A stretch of DNA of 64,000 bases from positions 124,001 through 188,000 of the forward strand of contig NZ_JUHB01000001.1 in NCBI RefSeq assembly GCF_000799565.1, in the 5' to 3' direction. Below are positions 36,838 through 47,569 of this stretch, in pieces (position 1 is the stretch's first letter; every line of letters starts with the position of its first letter). Below the pieces are notes generated by a model. The model searched no databases and was not told where the DNA came from. It saw only the letters and a list, made by a program, of their open reading frames with translations. The position numbers and the translations under genes were made by a program. Source of the DNA: Cellulophaga sp. Hel_I_12. Its GTDB lineage: Bacteria > Bacteroidota > Bacteroidia > Flavobacteriales > Flavobacteriaceae.

Positions 36838-37542
36838 TTAAACATTTAAGATAGAAAAGCAAGCTGTCGTATACATACCTGCCGTTTCAGTTCTTAGTCT
36901 GGTTGATCCTAGTGCGACTGGAATAAACTTATGTTCTAGGGCTTTTGCTATTTCTTTGGCAGAAAAATCACCTTCTGGGCCTATAAGGACCAAAGTATCT
37001 TCATTGGGTTTTAAACGCGCTTTAAGTTCTTTCTTTTCAGTCTCCTCACAATGGGCAATAAAACGTTGTTCAGGGTGCTTTCGTGATACAAATTCATTAA
37101 ACGAAATAGCCTCGTTTAATTGGGGCATATGATAATGAAGCGACTGTTTCATGGCAGCCTGTAGCACTTTTTGCATCCGATCTAATTTTAGCACTTTTCG
37201 CTCGGAGTGCTTGCAAAATAGAGGTGTAATTTCTGATATCCCTATTTCCGTAGCTTTTTCTAAAAACCACTCGAACCGATCATTCATTTTAGTGGGTGCA
37301 ATCGCTATATGCAGTGAAGGTTTTTTGGGGGCTTGAAATGTACTTTTTATGATTTCCGCATTGCATTTTCTAAGATTGGGATCAGTAATTTTTACCTCAA
37401 ATAAAAACCCTTTTCCATTGGTTAGGTGTAAAATATCACCTTCTTTCTTGCGAAGTACTTTAACAATATGTTTGCTCTCTTCGGTGGGGAAGCTGAAGTT
37501 TTTGGAGCTTTCGTCTATAGCTGGATGGTAAAAGAGTTGCAT
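36838..37542 (-). CDS. rsmE: 16S rRNA (uracil-1498-N3) methyltransferase
   Basis: A 234-residue SPOUT-class methyltransferase that methylates N3 of U1498 in 16S rRNA. The N-terminal PUA-like domain ends near residue 70. The SPOUT knot motifs are LIGPEGDFSAKE and VALGSTRLRTETAGM, as expected for RsmE. KATEIGISEITPL is a further family marker. It probably heads the minus-strand unit rsmE, DUF4159, permease, methyltransferase; upstream lies a tandem repeat. Confidence 0.95.
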   Translation of the reverse strand: MQLFYHPAIDESSKNFSFPTEESKHIVKVLRKKEGDILHLTNGKGFLFEVKITDPNLRKCNAEIIKSTFQAPKKPSLHIAIAPTKMNDRFEWFLEKATEIGISEITPLFCKHSERKVLKLDRMQKVLQAAMKQSLHYHMPQLNEAISFNEFVSRKHPEQRFIAHCEETEKKELKARLKPNEDTLVLIGPEGDFSAKEIAKALEHKFIPVALGSTRLRTETAGMYTTACFSILNV

Positions 37543-37608
37543 TTTGTTTGATTTTGGTTTCTGGGTAATGGGTGTTAGGTTAATGGATCTTGTACATTTA
37601 GATTTTAA

Positions 37609-37819
37609 AAATCATCTTTAAATTAACAATTTTTGGCTTCGACTCCGCTCAGCCAACATGAATAAACTATTTACCAAAGTTTCATATTGATCAATGGTTA
37701 CATTATAAATCATCTTCAAATTAACAATCTTTGAGTTCGACTCCGCTGAGCCAACATGAATAAACTATTTGCTAAAGTTTCATATTAATCAATGGTTACA
37801 TTATAAATCATCTTCAAAT
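37609..37819. repeat. 98-bp tandem repeat abutting the end of tsaD
   Basis: Two full units of 98 bp (37609-37706 and 37707-37804) differ at about 8 positions (roughly 92 percent identical, no indels). A third, partial unit of about 15 bp (37805-37819) contains the last codons and stop of tsaD. Each full unit contains a block TTCGACTCCGCT with flanking GGCT/AGCC-like bases and the sequence CATGAATAAACTATTT. The array therefore looks as if it grew by duplication from the tsaD 3' end. Confidence 0.9.
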
Positions 37820-38836
37820 TAAATACCGTGCTTTAGCAGTCACCGACTGTTCAGAAAATAGCTCTTCTTTGTATTTTAAATATCCCACAATTCCAATCAT
37901 GGCAGCATTATCGGTACAATATTCAAACTTTGGAATATAGGTCGTCCAGCCTAAGTTTTTTTCGGCGTCTTCCAGAGCTTTTCTAATTCCAGAATTAGCA
38001 GCTACACCACCACCAATGGCTATGCGCTTAATGCCTGTTTGCTTTACCGCTTTTTTTAGTTTAGACATTAAAATATTCACAATAGTGAATTGAATCGAAG
38101 CGCAAATATCATCTCTATTTTCTGCTATAAAATTAGGATTTTCTTTTACCTGTTTTTGAATAAAGTATAAAATACTCGTTTTTAAGCCGCTAAAACTAAA
38201 ATCTAAATCGCCCACTTTTGACTTCGGAAAAGGGAAGGCTTCTGGATTTCCGAATTGTGCATATTTGTCGATCAAGGGTCCACCAGGATAAGGAAAACCT
38301 AAAATCTTTGCACTTTTGTCGAAGGCTTCTCCTACGGCATCATCTAAGGTTTTGCCTAAGACCTGCATTTTAAAATAATCTTCGACCAAAACAATCTGGG
38401 TATGGCCACCACTTATGGTCATCGCCAAAAAAGGGAAGCTCGGTATTTTACTATTTTCTTCTTCAATAAAATGCGCTAAAATATGCGCTTGCATATGGTT
38501 TACCTCGATTAATGGGATGTTTAAACCCAGCGATAAAGACTTTGCAAACGATGTACCCACTAATAATGAACCCATAAGACCAGGTCCGCGCGTAAAAGCT
38601 ATGGCAGATAACTGTTTTTTATCGATATTTGCCTGAGCTAAGGCTTGATGAACGACGGGAACAATATTTTGTTGGTGGGCTCTTGACGCAAGTTCAGGGA
38701 CAACACCGCCATATTCCTCGTGAATTTTTTGTGTAGCCACCACGTTACTTAATCTTTTTTTGTCGCATAATACTGCAGCAGAGGTGTCATCACACGAAGA
38801 TTCTATAGCGAGAATATAAATTGGTTTAGCGTCCAT
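37814..38836 (-). CDS. tsaD: tRNA N6-adenosine threonylcarbamoyltransferase
   Basis: A 340-residue enzyme of the universal t6A pathway, which installs threonylcarbamoyl on adenosine-37 of ANN-decoding tRNAs. Metal-binding histidines lie in HMQAH, the ATP-binding ASKHA fold is shown by ILAIESSCDDTS at the start and IAIGGGVAANSGIR later. I chose the ATG at 38834-38836, giving MDAKPIYILAIESS; an upstream in-frame ATG would add 14 non-family residues. It diverges from tamB, a gene order common in Bacteroidota. Its stop codon lies in the edge of a 98-bp tandem repeat. Confidence 0.97.
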   Translation of the reverse strand: MDAKPIYILAIESSCDDTSAAVLCDKKRLSNVVATQKIHEEYGGVVPELASRAHQQNIVPVVHQALAQANIDKKQLSAIAFTRGPGLMGSLLVGTSFAKSLSLGLNIPLIEVNHMQAHILAHFIEEENSKIPSFPFLAMTISGGHTQIVLVEDYFKMQVLGKTLDDAVGEAFDKSAKILGFPYPGGPLIDKYAQFGNPEAFPFPKSKVGDLDFSFSGLKTSILYFIQKQVKENPNFIAENRDDICASIQFTIVNILMSKLKKAVKQTGIKRIAIGGGVAANSGIRKALEDAEKNLGWTTYIPKFEYCTDNAAMIGIVGYLKYKEELFSEQSVTAKARYLI

Positions 38837-38864
38837 TCGTAAATTTGGAATAAAAATTGAAGTA

Positions 38865-38893
38865 CAAAGATAAAACATAAAAATCCTATCAAA
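38865..38893 (-). promoter_or_regulatory. Putative promoter of tsaD
   Basis: On the minus strand a -33 TTTG (38893 to 38890) is followed after 17 bases by a perfect -7 box TATCTTTG (38872 to 38865). The tsaD ATG lies 28 bases further on. The spacing is slightly short for the Bacteroidota consensus. Confidence 0.5.
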
Positions 38894-38908
38894 AAACTGC
38901 GTAAAATA

Positions 38909-41900
38909 TTGTTAAGAATACTGCTGATACTCGTTATCATCTGTGTTTTATTGACCTTTATTTTTTCGATTCCAGCCGTTCAAACTAGTTTGGCGTCTTA
39001 TGCGACTAGTGCTATCAATGAAAAATATAAAACCAATATATTTTTAGATAAGTTGCAGTTATCTTTTATCACCTGGGATACTAATTTGCGAGGAATTTAT
39101 ATTGAGGATTATCGGCAAGACACCCTTTTTTATGTAAAAACGTTAAATACATCTATCCTAAACATCAGAAACCTCATCAATGGAGATTTAGCCTTTGGAG
39201 CTATTAAAGTTGATGAACTTAATTTTAAACTAAAAACCTATAAGGGAGAGACAAACACCAATCTTAATGTTTTTGTAGATAAACTAGATGATAAAACACC
39301 TAAAGATCCTAATAGTCCCTCTTTTCATTTAAAATCATCAAAGGTGACGATTGTCAATAGTGAGTTTAAATTAATTGACGAAAATTTAGAAACGAGTGAA
39401 GCACTTAATTTTAAAAATTTACAGATTCAAGCCAATGATTTTGAAATTTTAGGACCAGTTGTATCCACTGAAATTAAAAGTTTAGCCTTTAAGAGCAAAA
39501 GAGGAATCTCGGTCGAAAATTTAGCTACTACTTTTACGTACACTAAAGAACAAATGCGGTTTGATTCTTTAACGATAAAAACACCAAAATCAAATCTTCA
39601 AGGAGCTGTTACGATGGATTATGGTCCGGGCGATTTTTTAGATTTTATAAACAAAGTGAAGTTTACAGCAGATTTCGTAGACTCTAAAGTGTCCTTTGAT
39701 GAAATAAATTTATTGTATGACCAATTTGGAGAAGGCAGAGAAGCTTACTTTTCATCAAACATAACTGGTGTTTTAAATGATTTATCCACTAATAATTTAT
39801 TTTTAGTTTCGGACAATACAGGTATTCGGGGTGATTTTAATTTTAAAAATCTGTTTACCCGAAGTGCTCCATTTGTCATGGAAGCCGATATTAAAAATAT
39901 ATCGACAAGTTATTTTGAATTACGCGGTTTAATGCCAAACTTGTTGGGAAAAACCTTACCCTCGATCTTTGAGAAGTTTGGAGAATTTACGATAAGAGGT
40001 CAAGCTACCGTTACAGAAAATACCATTAATTCAAAAGTAAATATTAATACCGCGATAGGGAGCAGTTATTCAGATTTGGAATTAAGCAATATTCAAAATA
40101 TTGATAATGCGCGCTATAAAGGATTTTTCTCCTTGATAGATTTTGACTTAGGGTATTTTGTGGATAGTAAAGATTTGGGAAAGGCTACCTTAGATTTTAA
40201 TGTAGAAGGTCAAGGCTTTATTAAGGAAACCCTAAACACCGAAATTATTGGTGATGTTTATTCGATTGCCTTTAATGATTATAACTATAACAATCTAAAG
40301 GTTTCAGGAATTTTAAAAGATCAGCTTTTTGATGGACTATTAGTGTCTAAGGATGAAAACCTAAATTTTAGTTTTAAAGGTCTTGCCGACTTTGCTGATG
40401 AAAAGAACAATTTTAATTTTATAGCTACTGTTGCGTACGCAGATTTACGCAAACTAAATTTTATAAAAGATAGCGTTTCTATATTTAAAGGAAATGTCAG
40501 TATGGATATTACGGGAAATACCCTTGATAATATCATAGGAGAAATTAAGTTTTCTCAGACCAGTTATCAAAATAAAAACGACACGTATTTTTTCGATGAT
40601 TTTAAAATAGCGTCAAGATTCGAAGATGATAATGATCGTTTCATTGAAATTAATTCTCCAGACATCATTACTGGTTTTATGAAGGGTAATTTTGTCGTGG
40701 CAGAATTAGGCAAATTAGCAGCAAATTCTGTCGGAAGTATCTATACCAATTTTAAACCCTATAAAATAAGCTCAGGGCAGCGCTTGGCTTTTAACTTTAA
40801 GATCTATAATAAAATAGTAGAAGTGTTTTTGCCCGAAGTAAAATTTGGGGCAAATACCTTTATTAAAGGCGATATTATCGCAGATGAAGGCGATTTTAAA
40901 CTTAATTTCAAGTCCCCAAACATAGAAGCTTACGGTAATGTTTTAGATAGTTTAGACCTGCAGATTGATAATAAGAATCCACTTTTCAATACCTTTTTAT
41001 CTGTAGCAGATTTAGCCACTAATTATTATGACGTAAAAGATTTTAACTTGATTAATACCACCTTAAAAGATACCTTGTTTTTTAGAACAGAATTTAAGGG
41101 TGGTAAAAATTTTAAGGATGCCTTTAACCTAAATTTCTACCATACCTTCGATAAAAACAAAAAATCGGTCATAGGTTTAAAAACTTCTGACGTTAGCTTT
41201 AAGGGTAATACCTGGTTAATTAACAAAAATGGTGACTCTAAAAATAAGGTCATCATTAATAGCAAATTAGATAGCATTTCTATTGAAGAAATAGTCATGA
41301 ACAATGAATTAAATGAGCAAATTAGACTTCGAGGGCAAATCGCAGATTCTACGTACAAAGACTTAGAGCTTGAATTTAAAATTGTTTCCTTAGATAAAAT
41401 AACACCGGCTATAGATAGTTTAAAACTAGACGGACAAGTAGATGGTACGCTATACATACGGCAGAAAGATAAAATATACAGGCCTACCTCTAATTTGGAT
41501 ATCACCGACTTTGCGATCAACAAAATAAAGCTTGGAAATTTAATGATTGATGCCATTGGCAATCAAGATTTAACCAAAATTGCCTTGACAACGCGATTAA
41601 ATGACAAGGGAGTTGATAAATTAGACCTTAGCGGTAATTTAGATATCAGTGGGGCTACAACAATGGCAGATGTACTCGCCACCTTCAACAATTTTAGTCT
41701 AGAGCCTTTTAGTCCATTAGGAGAAGGGGTCTTATCAAATATTAGGGGATTTATTTCTGGTAATGCAAGAATACAAGGCAGAATAGACAATCCAGAAATA
41801 ACAGGCTTATTAAATCTTAATAGAGCTGGTTTGGGTATCCCTTATTTAAATGTAGATTATGATTTCGGATTTAATTCACAGGTGGTATTATCAAAGCAGA

Positions 41901-43360
41901 CTTTCGATTTTCGAAACATACAACTCACTGACGTGACTCATAAAACGAACGCCACTCTAAACGGTGTTATTAATCATAGTTTTTTTAGAGATTGGGATTT
42001 AGACTTAAACGTCAATACAAATAATAACCGTTTTTTAATTTTAAATACGCCATTTCAGGAAGAGGTGCTCTACTATGGTACAGGTTATTTAAATGGTTCA
42101 GGCAGAATTTACGGACCTACAAAAGCCTTGAATATTGATGTGGTTGGAGAAACCGCTAAAGGAACTTCCTTAAAAATACCCTTAAGTGATGTGGCGAGTA
42201 TCGGGGATTACTCGTTTATAAATTTTATCAATAAAAACGAAATTAAAGGCGAAGACGAGCAACGCGAATTAGAAAAATATGAAGGCTTAGAATTAGCCTT
42301 TGATTTAGACATTACTCCTGAAGCAGAAGTTGAAATTATTGTCGATCAAAAAACGGGTAGTAGTTTAAAAGGAACAGGAAGGGGTTTGGTGCTTATTGAA
42401 TTAAATACCAATGATAAGTTTATCATGTACGGTGCCTTTGTGGTGGTCACTGGACAGTACCGCTATAGGCTAGGGGGTTTAATCGATAAAACATTTACAG
42501 TGGTACCAGGAGGTACAATCAATTGGGAAGGAGATGCTTTAGACGCGCAATTAAATATGCAAGCGGTTTATTCTTTAGATGCCAATCCAGCACCCTTGTT
42601 AGATAATCCGGGGTATTCCAGAAGAATACCTACCAATGTCATTATACGCTTAAAAGAATCCTTAGAACAGCCGAATATTGAGTTCGATATTGATTTCCCT
42701 GGTGCCAGTTCATTGGTGAAATCGGAGCTAGAGTACCGATTGCAAGACCCCACGGTCAGTGATAATAATGCCTTTTCGCTTTTGGCACAAGGCACATTTT
42801 TAAGTACTACCAATGGCGGGGCTATCGGCCAACAAGCCTTAACAGGGAATCTTTTACAGTCTGCCTCAGGGGTGCTTAATTCATTTATAGACAACAATGA
42901 TAATAACTTTAACCTTGGGGTATCTTTAGAGCAAGGTAATAATTTACTCACCGATAGTCAGGCCGAGAACAGAGCTGTTGTTAATTTTGACACGAGTTTA
43001 AGCGACAAATGGTTATTGAGTGGTAGCTTAGGGATTCCTGTTGGTGGCGGTAGTAGAATTAACCCTACAGCCCTGGGCGGAGATTTTGAGTTGCAATATC
43101 TTTTTAATGAAGATGGTACCTTTAGAGCAAAAATTTTCAATAGAGAAAACGAGATCCAACAATTTTTAGGAGACGTTCAAGGCTATACGCAAGGTGTCGG
43201 GTTATCGTATCAGATCGATTTTAATTCATTTCGTCAATTAAGGCAGCGTTTATTTGCAAGGAAACCTAAAGGTCCACAGGGTGTGGTTAAAGACTCCCTT
43301 CAAACAGAACGTGCAAAAGATAGCTTAATGCGTTTTATCCCTAAAAAATCTATACGCTAG
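38909..43360 (+). CDS. tamB: TamB-like translocation/assembly module protein
   Basis: A very large protein (1483 residues from the TTG at 38909) of the AsmA/TamB lipid-transport superfamily. An N-terminal transmembrane anchor (about 2-20) is followed by long beta-rich repeats and by the conserved C-terminal TamB domain (about 1050-1450, with SGNARIQGRIDNPEITG, RLGGLIDKTFTVVPGGTINW and ASGVLNSFIDN). TamB proteins bridge the inner and outer membranes and help move phospholipids or outer-membrane proteins. The start is uncertain: the frame is open for 16 more codons upstream with basic residues (KKLRK) that suit the cytoplasmic side of the anchor, but no ATG or GTG is there. It diverges from tsaD. 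Confidence 0.92.
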   Translation: MLRILLILVIICVLLTFIFSIPAVQTSLASYATSAINEKYKTNIFLDKLQLSFITWDTNLRGIYIEDYRQDTLFYVKTLNTSILNIRNLINGDLAFGAIKVDELNFKLKTYKGETNTNLNVFVDKLDDKTPKDPNSPSFHLKSSKVTIVNSEFKLIDENLETSEALNFKNLQIQANDFEILGPVVSTEIKSLAFKSKRGISVENLATTFTYTKEQMRFDSLTIKTPKSNLQGAVTMDYGPGDFLDFINKVKFTADFVDSKVSFDEINLLYDQFGEGREAYFSSNITGVLNDLSTNNLFLVSDNTGIRGDFNFKNLFTRSAPFVMEADIKNISTSYFELRGLMPNLLGKTLPSIFEKFGEFTIRGQATVTENTINSKVNINTAIGSSYSDLELSNIQNIDNARYKGFFSLIDFDLGYFVDSKDLGKATLDFNVEGQGFIKETLNTEIIGDVYSIAFNDYNYNNLKVSGILKDQLFDGLLVSKDENLNFSFKGLADFADEKNNFNFIATVAYADLRKLNFIKDSVSIFKGNVSMDITGNTLDNIIGEIKFSQTSYQNKNDTYFFDDFKIASRFEDDNDRFIEINSPDIITGFMKGNFVVAELGKLAANSVGSIYTNFKPYKISSGQRLAFNFKIYNKIVEVFLPEVKFGANTFIKGDIIADEGDFKLNFKSPNIEAYGNVLDSLDLQIDNKNPLFNTFLSVADLATNYYDVKDFNLINTTLKDTLFFRTEFKGGKNFKDAFNLNFYHTFDKNKKSVIGLKTSDVSFKGNTWLINKNGDSKNKVIINSKLDSISIEEIVMNNELNEQIRLRGQIADSTYKDLELEFKIVSLDKITPAIDSLKLDGQVDGTLYIRQKDKIYRPTSNLDITDFAINKIKLGNLMIDAIGNQDLTKIALTTRLNDKGVDKLDLSGNLDISGATTMADVLATFNNFSLEPFSPLGEGVLSNIRGFISGNARIQGRIDNPEITGLLNLNRAGLGIPYLNVDYDFGFNSQVVLSKQTFDFRNIQLTDVTHKTNATLNGVINHSFFRDWDLDLNVNTNNNRFLILNTPFQEEVLYYGTGYLNGSGRIYGPTKALNIDVVGETAKGTSLKIPLSDVASIGDYSFINFINKNEIKGEDEQRELEKYEGLELAFDLDITPEAEVEIIVDQKTGSSLKGTGRGLVLIELNTNDKFIMYGAFVVVTGQYRYRLGGLIDKTFTVVPGGTINWEGDALDAQLNMQAVYSLDANPAPLLDNPGYSRRIPTNVIIRLKESLEQPNIEFDIDFPGASSLVKSELEYRLQDPTVSDNNAFSLLAQGTFLSTTNGGAIGQQALTGNLLQSASGVLNSFIDNNDNNFNLGVSLEQGNNLLTDSQAENRAVVNFDTSLSDKWLLSGSLGIPVGGGSRINPTALGGDFELQYLFNEDGTFRAKIFNRENEIQQFLGDVQGYTQGVGLSYQIDFNSFRQLRQRLFARKPKGPQGVVKDSLQTERAKDSLMRFIPKKSIR

Positions 43361-43695
43361 GTTTTTAATTTTTAGGCACTGCGTTTTGGATTTCTATAAT
43401 TTTCAAGGTATATTTTAGTTTTTGTTGACTAGATTCATGTTCCTGCCTGCAACAAACGTCTAATTTTTATTATCCTACAGGGTAATATTTTGTTTTAAAA
43501 AAAAGGAGAAAATCATAATGTAGGACTTGAAATTTAAAACGCATTACTCTTTTTTCCCAAAAAAATTAGAAACGTACAACGATTCACGAATTAGCTTCCT
43601 TACGAAAACGTTATAGGTGTATACTATTGAAAATAAAGGGTTTCAACCCTTATTTTAATCCGAAAAGTTTGTTAATTTTGTTTTTTTAGAAATTG
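43361..43695. other. Intergenic region upstream of pfkA
   Basis: No gene is seen. A hairpin (AAAATAAAGGGT / ACCCTTATTTT, 43630-43656, one bulge) lies about 40 bases before pfkA and is followed by a -7-like box TAATTTTG (43673-43680) without a clear -33 partner. The hairpin could end the tamB transcript or be part of pfkA control; the sequence does not decide between them. Confidence 0.45.
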
Positions 43696-44682
43696 ATGAA
43701 GGGAAAGATAAAAAAAATAGGGGTGTTTACATCTGGTGGAGATTCGCCAGGTATGAACGCGGCCATACGGTCAGTAGTGAGGTCATGCGCCTATATGAAA
43801 ATAGAATGCATGGGCATATACAGGGGATACCAAGGTATGATTGAAGGTGACTTCAAACCTATGGACGCCCGTAGTGTAAATAACATCATTAATAAAGGAG
43901 GTACCATTTTAAAATCGGCCAGATGTACCGATTTTCATACCAAAGAAGGTAGACAAAAAGCCTACGATCAGTTGCAAGCCGCCGGAATTGACGGATTGGT
44001 AGTGATTGGTGGCGATGGTAGCTTTACAGGGGCTTTAATATTCCATAAGGAATTTAAAGTGCCGATCATTGGTATTCCGGGAACTATTGATAATGATATT
44101 TTTGGTACCACCTATACCTTAGGGTTTGATACCGCTTTAAATACGGTTGTTGAGGTTATTGATAAGATAAGAGATACAGCCAGTTCACATAACCGCTTGT
44201 TTTTTGTTGAAGTTATGGGCCGTGATGTGGGTCATATTGCTTTAAATGCAGGCGTTGGAGCAGGAGCAGAGGAAATTTTAATTCCAGAAGAAAATTTAGG
44301 ATTAGAACGCCTTCTAGACTCGCTCAAACGCAGTAAGCTTTCAGGAAAGTCTTCGAGTATTGTGGTGGTGGCTGAAGGAGATAAAACGGGTAAAAATGTG
44401 TTTGAGCTAAAAGAATACGTAGAAAAGCATTTGCCCATTTACGATTGTCGCGTTTCTGTATTAGGCCACATGCAAAGAGGAGGTTCACCTTCTTGTTTTG
44501 ATAGGGTTTTAGCCAGTAGAATGGGGGTAAAAGCGGTTGAAGCACTTATCGAAGGAAAAACTAGTTTAATGGTGGGTATTCAAGATAATAAAATTACGCT
44601 TACCCCAATAAGTAAGGCCATAAAAGGGCATACTAAAATAGATAAAGAACTCTTGCGAGTTTCAGATATAATGACTGTATAA
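43696..44682 (+). CDS. pfkA: ATP-dependent 6-phosphofructokinase
   Basis: A 328-residue enzyme of glycolysis that converts fructose 6-phosphate to the 1,6-bisphosphate. Landmarks are GVFTSGGDSPGMNAAIR (9-25), VVIGGDGSFTGA with the ATP-binding GGDGS, the catalytic PGTIDNDI, and VVVAEGD. The GGDGS motif indicates the ATP-dependent, not PPi-dependent, type. I took the ATG at 43696, not the TTG one codon earlier. gapA follows after 25 bases, so these two glycolytic genes are almost certainly co-transcribed. Confidence 0.97.
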   Translation: MKGKIKKIGVFTSGGDSPGMNAAIRSVVRSCAYMKIECMGIYRGYQGMIEGDFKPMDARSVNNIINKGGTILKSARCTDFHTKEGRQKAYDQLQAAGIDGLVVIGGDGSFTGALIFHKEFKVPIIGIPGTIDNDIFGTTYTLGFDTALNTVVEVIDKIRDTASSHNRLFFVEVMGRDVGHIALNAGVGAGAEEILIPEENLGLERLLDSLKRSKLSGKSSSIVVVAEGDKTGKNVFELKEYVEKHLPIYDCRVSVLGHMQRGGSPSCFDRVLASRMGVKAVEALIEGKTSLMVGIQDNKITLTPISKAIKGHTKIDKELLRVSDIMTV

Positions 44683-44695
44683 TTTTAATAATTAA

Positions 44696-45709
<1,014 letters not shown>

Positions 45710-45722
45710 TGTATAACCTTTA

Positions 45723-45769
45723 AGAACCTTGACCTAAACCATTTTTTAAATGGTATAGCTCAGGGTTCT
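45723..45769 (+). terminator. Long imperfect hairpin between gapA and the kinase gene
   Basis: A stem of about 22 bp with three mismatches (45723-45744 against 45748-45769, outer arms AGAACC / GGTTCT, inner arms ACCATTT / AAATGGT) ends 18 bases before the kinase ATG. A short T-rich stretch follows, so it may act as a partial terminator or RNA-stabilising element. Confidence 0.5.
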
Positions 45770-45787
45770 ACTTTTATTCCTCTGAGT

Positions 45788-46639
45788 ATGATATTAATTG
45801 TAGATAGTGGCGCAACAAAATCGGACTGGATTGCTTTAGATGACAATGGAAAGCATTTATTTTTGACGCAAACTTTAGGATTAAGTCCTGAAGTTTTAAC
45901 CAGACCTGTAATTGAGGATCGTTTGGCGAATAATTTTGAACTTTCTAAAAATAAAGATAAAGTATCTAAATTGTACTTTTATGGTGCTGGCTGTGGAACG
46001 CAAAGAATGCAAAATCTTTTAAAAGATATTTTCACTTCTTTTTTTCCTAATGCTCAGGCCGAGGTTAAAGAAGATACTTATGCCGCCATATATGCTACAA
46101 CCAATCTTGGAGACCAAAGTATTGTTTGCATTTTAGGAACAGGCTCAAATTGCAGCTATTTTGATGGTGAAAAACTACATCAAAAGGTTGCCTCTCTAGG
46201 GTATATTCCTATGGATGATGGGAGTGGTAATTTCTTTGGTAGAAAATTAATTAGGGATTATTATTTTAATAAAATGCCTAAAGATTTAGCGGATAAATTT
46301 GCAAGTGAATACAATTTGGAGGCTGATGTCATCAAAGAAAATTTATACAAACAGCCTAATCCGAATACCTATCTGGCTACTTTTGCACGTTTTATTGTTG
46401 AAAACAAAGAGCATCACTATTGTAAGGGCGTTATTGAAAAAGGATTTCAACAATTCATCAATAACTACATTATGCAGTTCGAATTAGCGACTAAAGTACC
46501 TATTTCATTTGTAGGAAGTATTGCTTTTTATTTACAAGATGAACTTAGAAAGGCATTACATCGCAATGATTTGGTGGTCGGTAAAATTCTTCAAAAACCA
46601 ATTGAAGGTTTGGTAAAGTTTCACCAGGCTAGTATTTAA
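45788..46639 (+). CDS. BadF/BadG-type ATPase, probable N-acetylglucosamine kinase
   Basis: A 283-residue ASKHA-fold kinase. The phosphate-1 motif ILIVDSGATKSDW opens the protein and the phosphate-2 region reads IVCILGTGSNCSYFDG. DDGSGNFFGRKLIRDY is typical of the eukaryote-like N-acetylglucosamine kinase group found in Bacteroidota, which would phosphorylate GlcNAc released from cell-wall or chitin turnover. The substrate is inferred from family resemblance only. It lies downstream of gapA, and a strong terminator follows. Confidence 0.85.
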   Translation: MILIVDSGATKSDWIALDDNGKHLFLTQTLGLSPEVLTRPVIEDRLANNFELSKNKDKVSKLYFYGAGCGTQRMQNLLKDIFTSFFPNAQAEVKEDTYAAIYATTNLGDQSIVCILGTGSNCSYFDGEKLHQKVASLGYIPMDDGSGNFFGRKLIRDYYFNKMPKDLADKFASEYNLEADVIKENLYKQPNPNTYLATFARFIVENKEHHYCKGVIEKGFQQFINNYIMQFELATKVPISFVGSIAFYLQDELRKALHRNDLVVGKILQKPIEGLVKFHQASI

Positions 46640-46655
46640 AATTAGATTCAAAATA

Positions 46656-46703
46656 AAATCACAAAAGCTCCTGCGCTATCTAGCGTAGGAGCTTTTGTGA
46701 TTT
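46656..46703 (+). terminator. Very long terminator hairpin
   Basis: A stem of 21 bp with one G-T pair (46656-46676 against 46683-46703, core CACAAAAGCTCCT / AGGAGCTTTTGTG) has a 6-base loop. It lies 16 bases after the kinase gene. T-rich sequence is within the stem itself, so it may terminate in both directions. The arm core AAAAGCTCCT also occurs in the terminator at 29141. Confidence 0.85.
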
Positions 46704-46995
46704 AGGTACTCAGGCGATTACTGCAACAAGCGTATCAGGGTTTCATGTATAAACTTTCCTCGGGTTTTGTCCAGAGCATAGAGGTTAGTAAAATACAGAA
46801 AAGAAGCCTCATGACTAAAGGTCCTGTTTCTTGGTTCTTGAAGCACAACGGTCCTGATGATGATACACAAGGGCCCTGACTCGATATTATTTTATTTTGA
46901 AGATTTGGTAATTTAAAAAAATGGGTCTCGATTAAAGAGTACTCCCTGAAACTGTATAGGGTTCTAAAAATTCAACCATCCGAATAGCTCATCCA

Positions 46996-47376
46996 TTATT
47001 TTACCGCAATCATAGAAATTTCTACATTGACAAATTTTGGTAAATTGGCAACCTCTACCGTTTCTCTTGCGGGAGCAGTTTCTGCATTAAAATACGTACC
47101 ATAAACCTCATTGATCTGCGCAAACTGGTGCATATCTTTGATAAAAATTGAAGCTTTTATCACATGTTCAAAAGTCATTCCTGCTTCGGTTAAAATAGCT
47201 TTTAAATTCTCCATCGACTGCTTCGTTTCCTTTTGAATATCTCCTGCTACCAATTCTCCAGTAGCTGGGTTAATAGGAATTTGACCTGAAATATAAAGGG
47301 TGTTTCCTGATAGCACTGCTTGATTATAGGGCCCTATGGGTGCAGGAGCATTTGGGGTGTTAATTATTTTTTTCAT
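46996..47376 (-). CDS. ridA: RidA-family reactive intermediate deaminase
   Basis: A 126-residue RidA (YjgF) protein, which hydrolyses reactive enamines and imines formed by PLP enzymes to ketoacids. The active-site Arg is in PARETVEVANLPK, and the opening IINTPNAPAPIGPYNQAV and ISGQIPINPATGEL are typical. Length is standard. On the minus strand a -7-like box TATTTTTG (47420 to 47413) lies about 36 bases upstream of the ATG, so it probably has its own promoter although LptD lies upstream on the same strand. Confidence 0.96.
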   Translation of the reverse strand: MKKIINTPNAPAPIGPYNQAVLSGNTLYISGQIPINPATGELVAGDIQKETKQSMENLKAILTEAGMTFEHVIKASIFIKDMHQFAQINEVYGTYFNAETAPARETVEVANLPKFVNVEISMIAVK

Positions 47377-47569
47377 AAAAAAAAGTTTAAGAATTAAGTA
47401 AACGTATCAAAACAAAAATACAACTTAATTAAAATAGTAGGCCTAATGAATAGTAAAGTACTTCAACGAAATACATACGAAACATGAAATGAAGAAATTA
47501 AGCAAGATTATAAGTATTGAGAGCTTCATAGAAAAACAAGATCAAGGCCAAAAACTTTATAGGTGTATA

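Noticed and set aside
37609..37819. Possible CRISPR array
   Set aside because: The units are about 98 bp in direct tandem with no unique spacers and no cas genes nearby.
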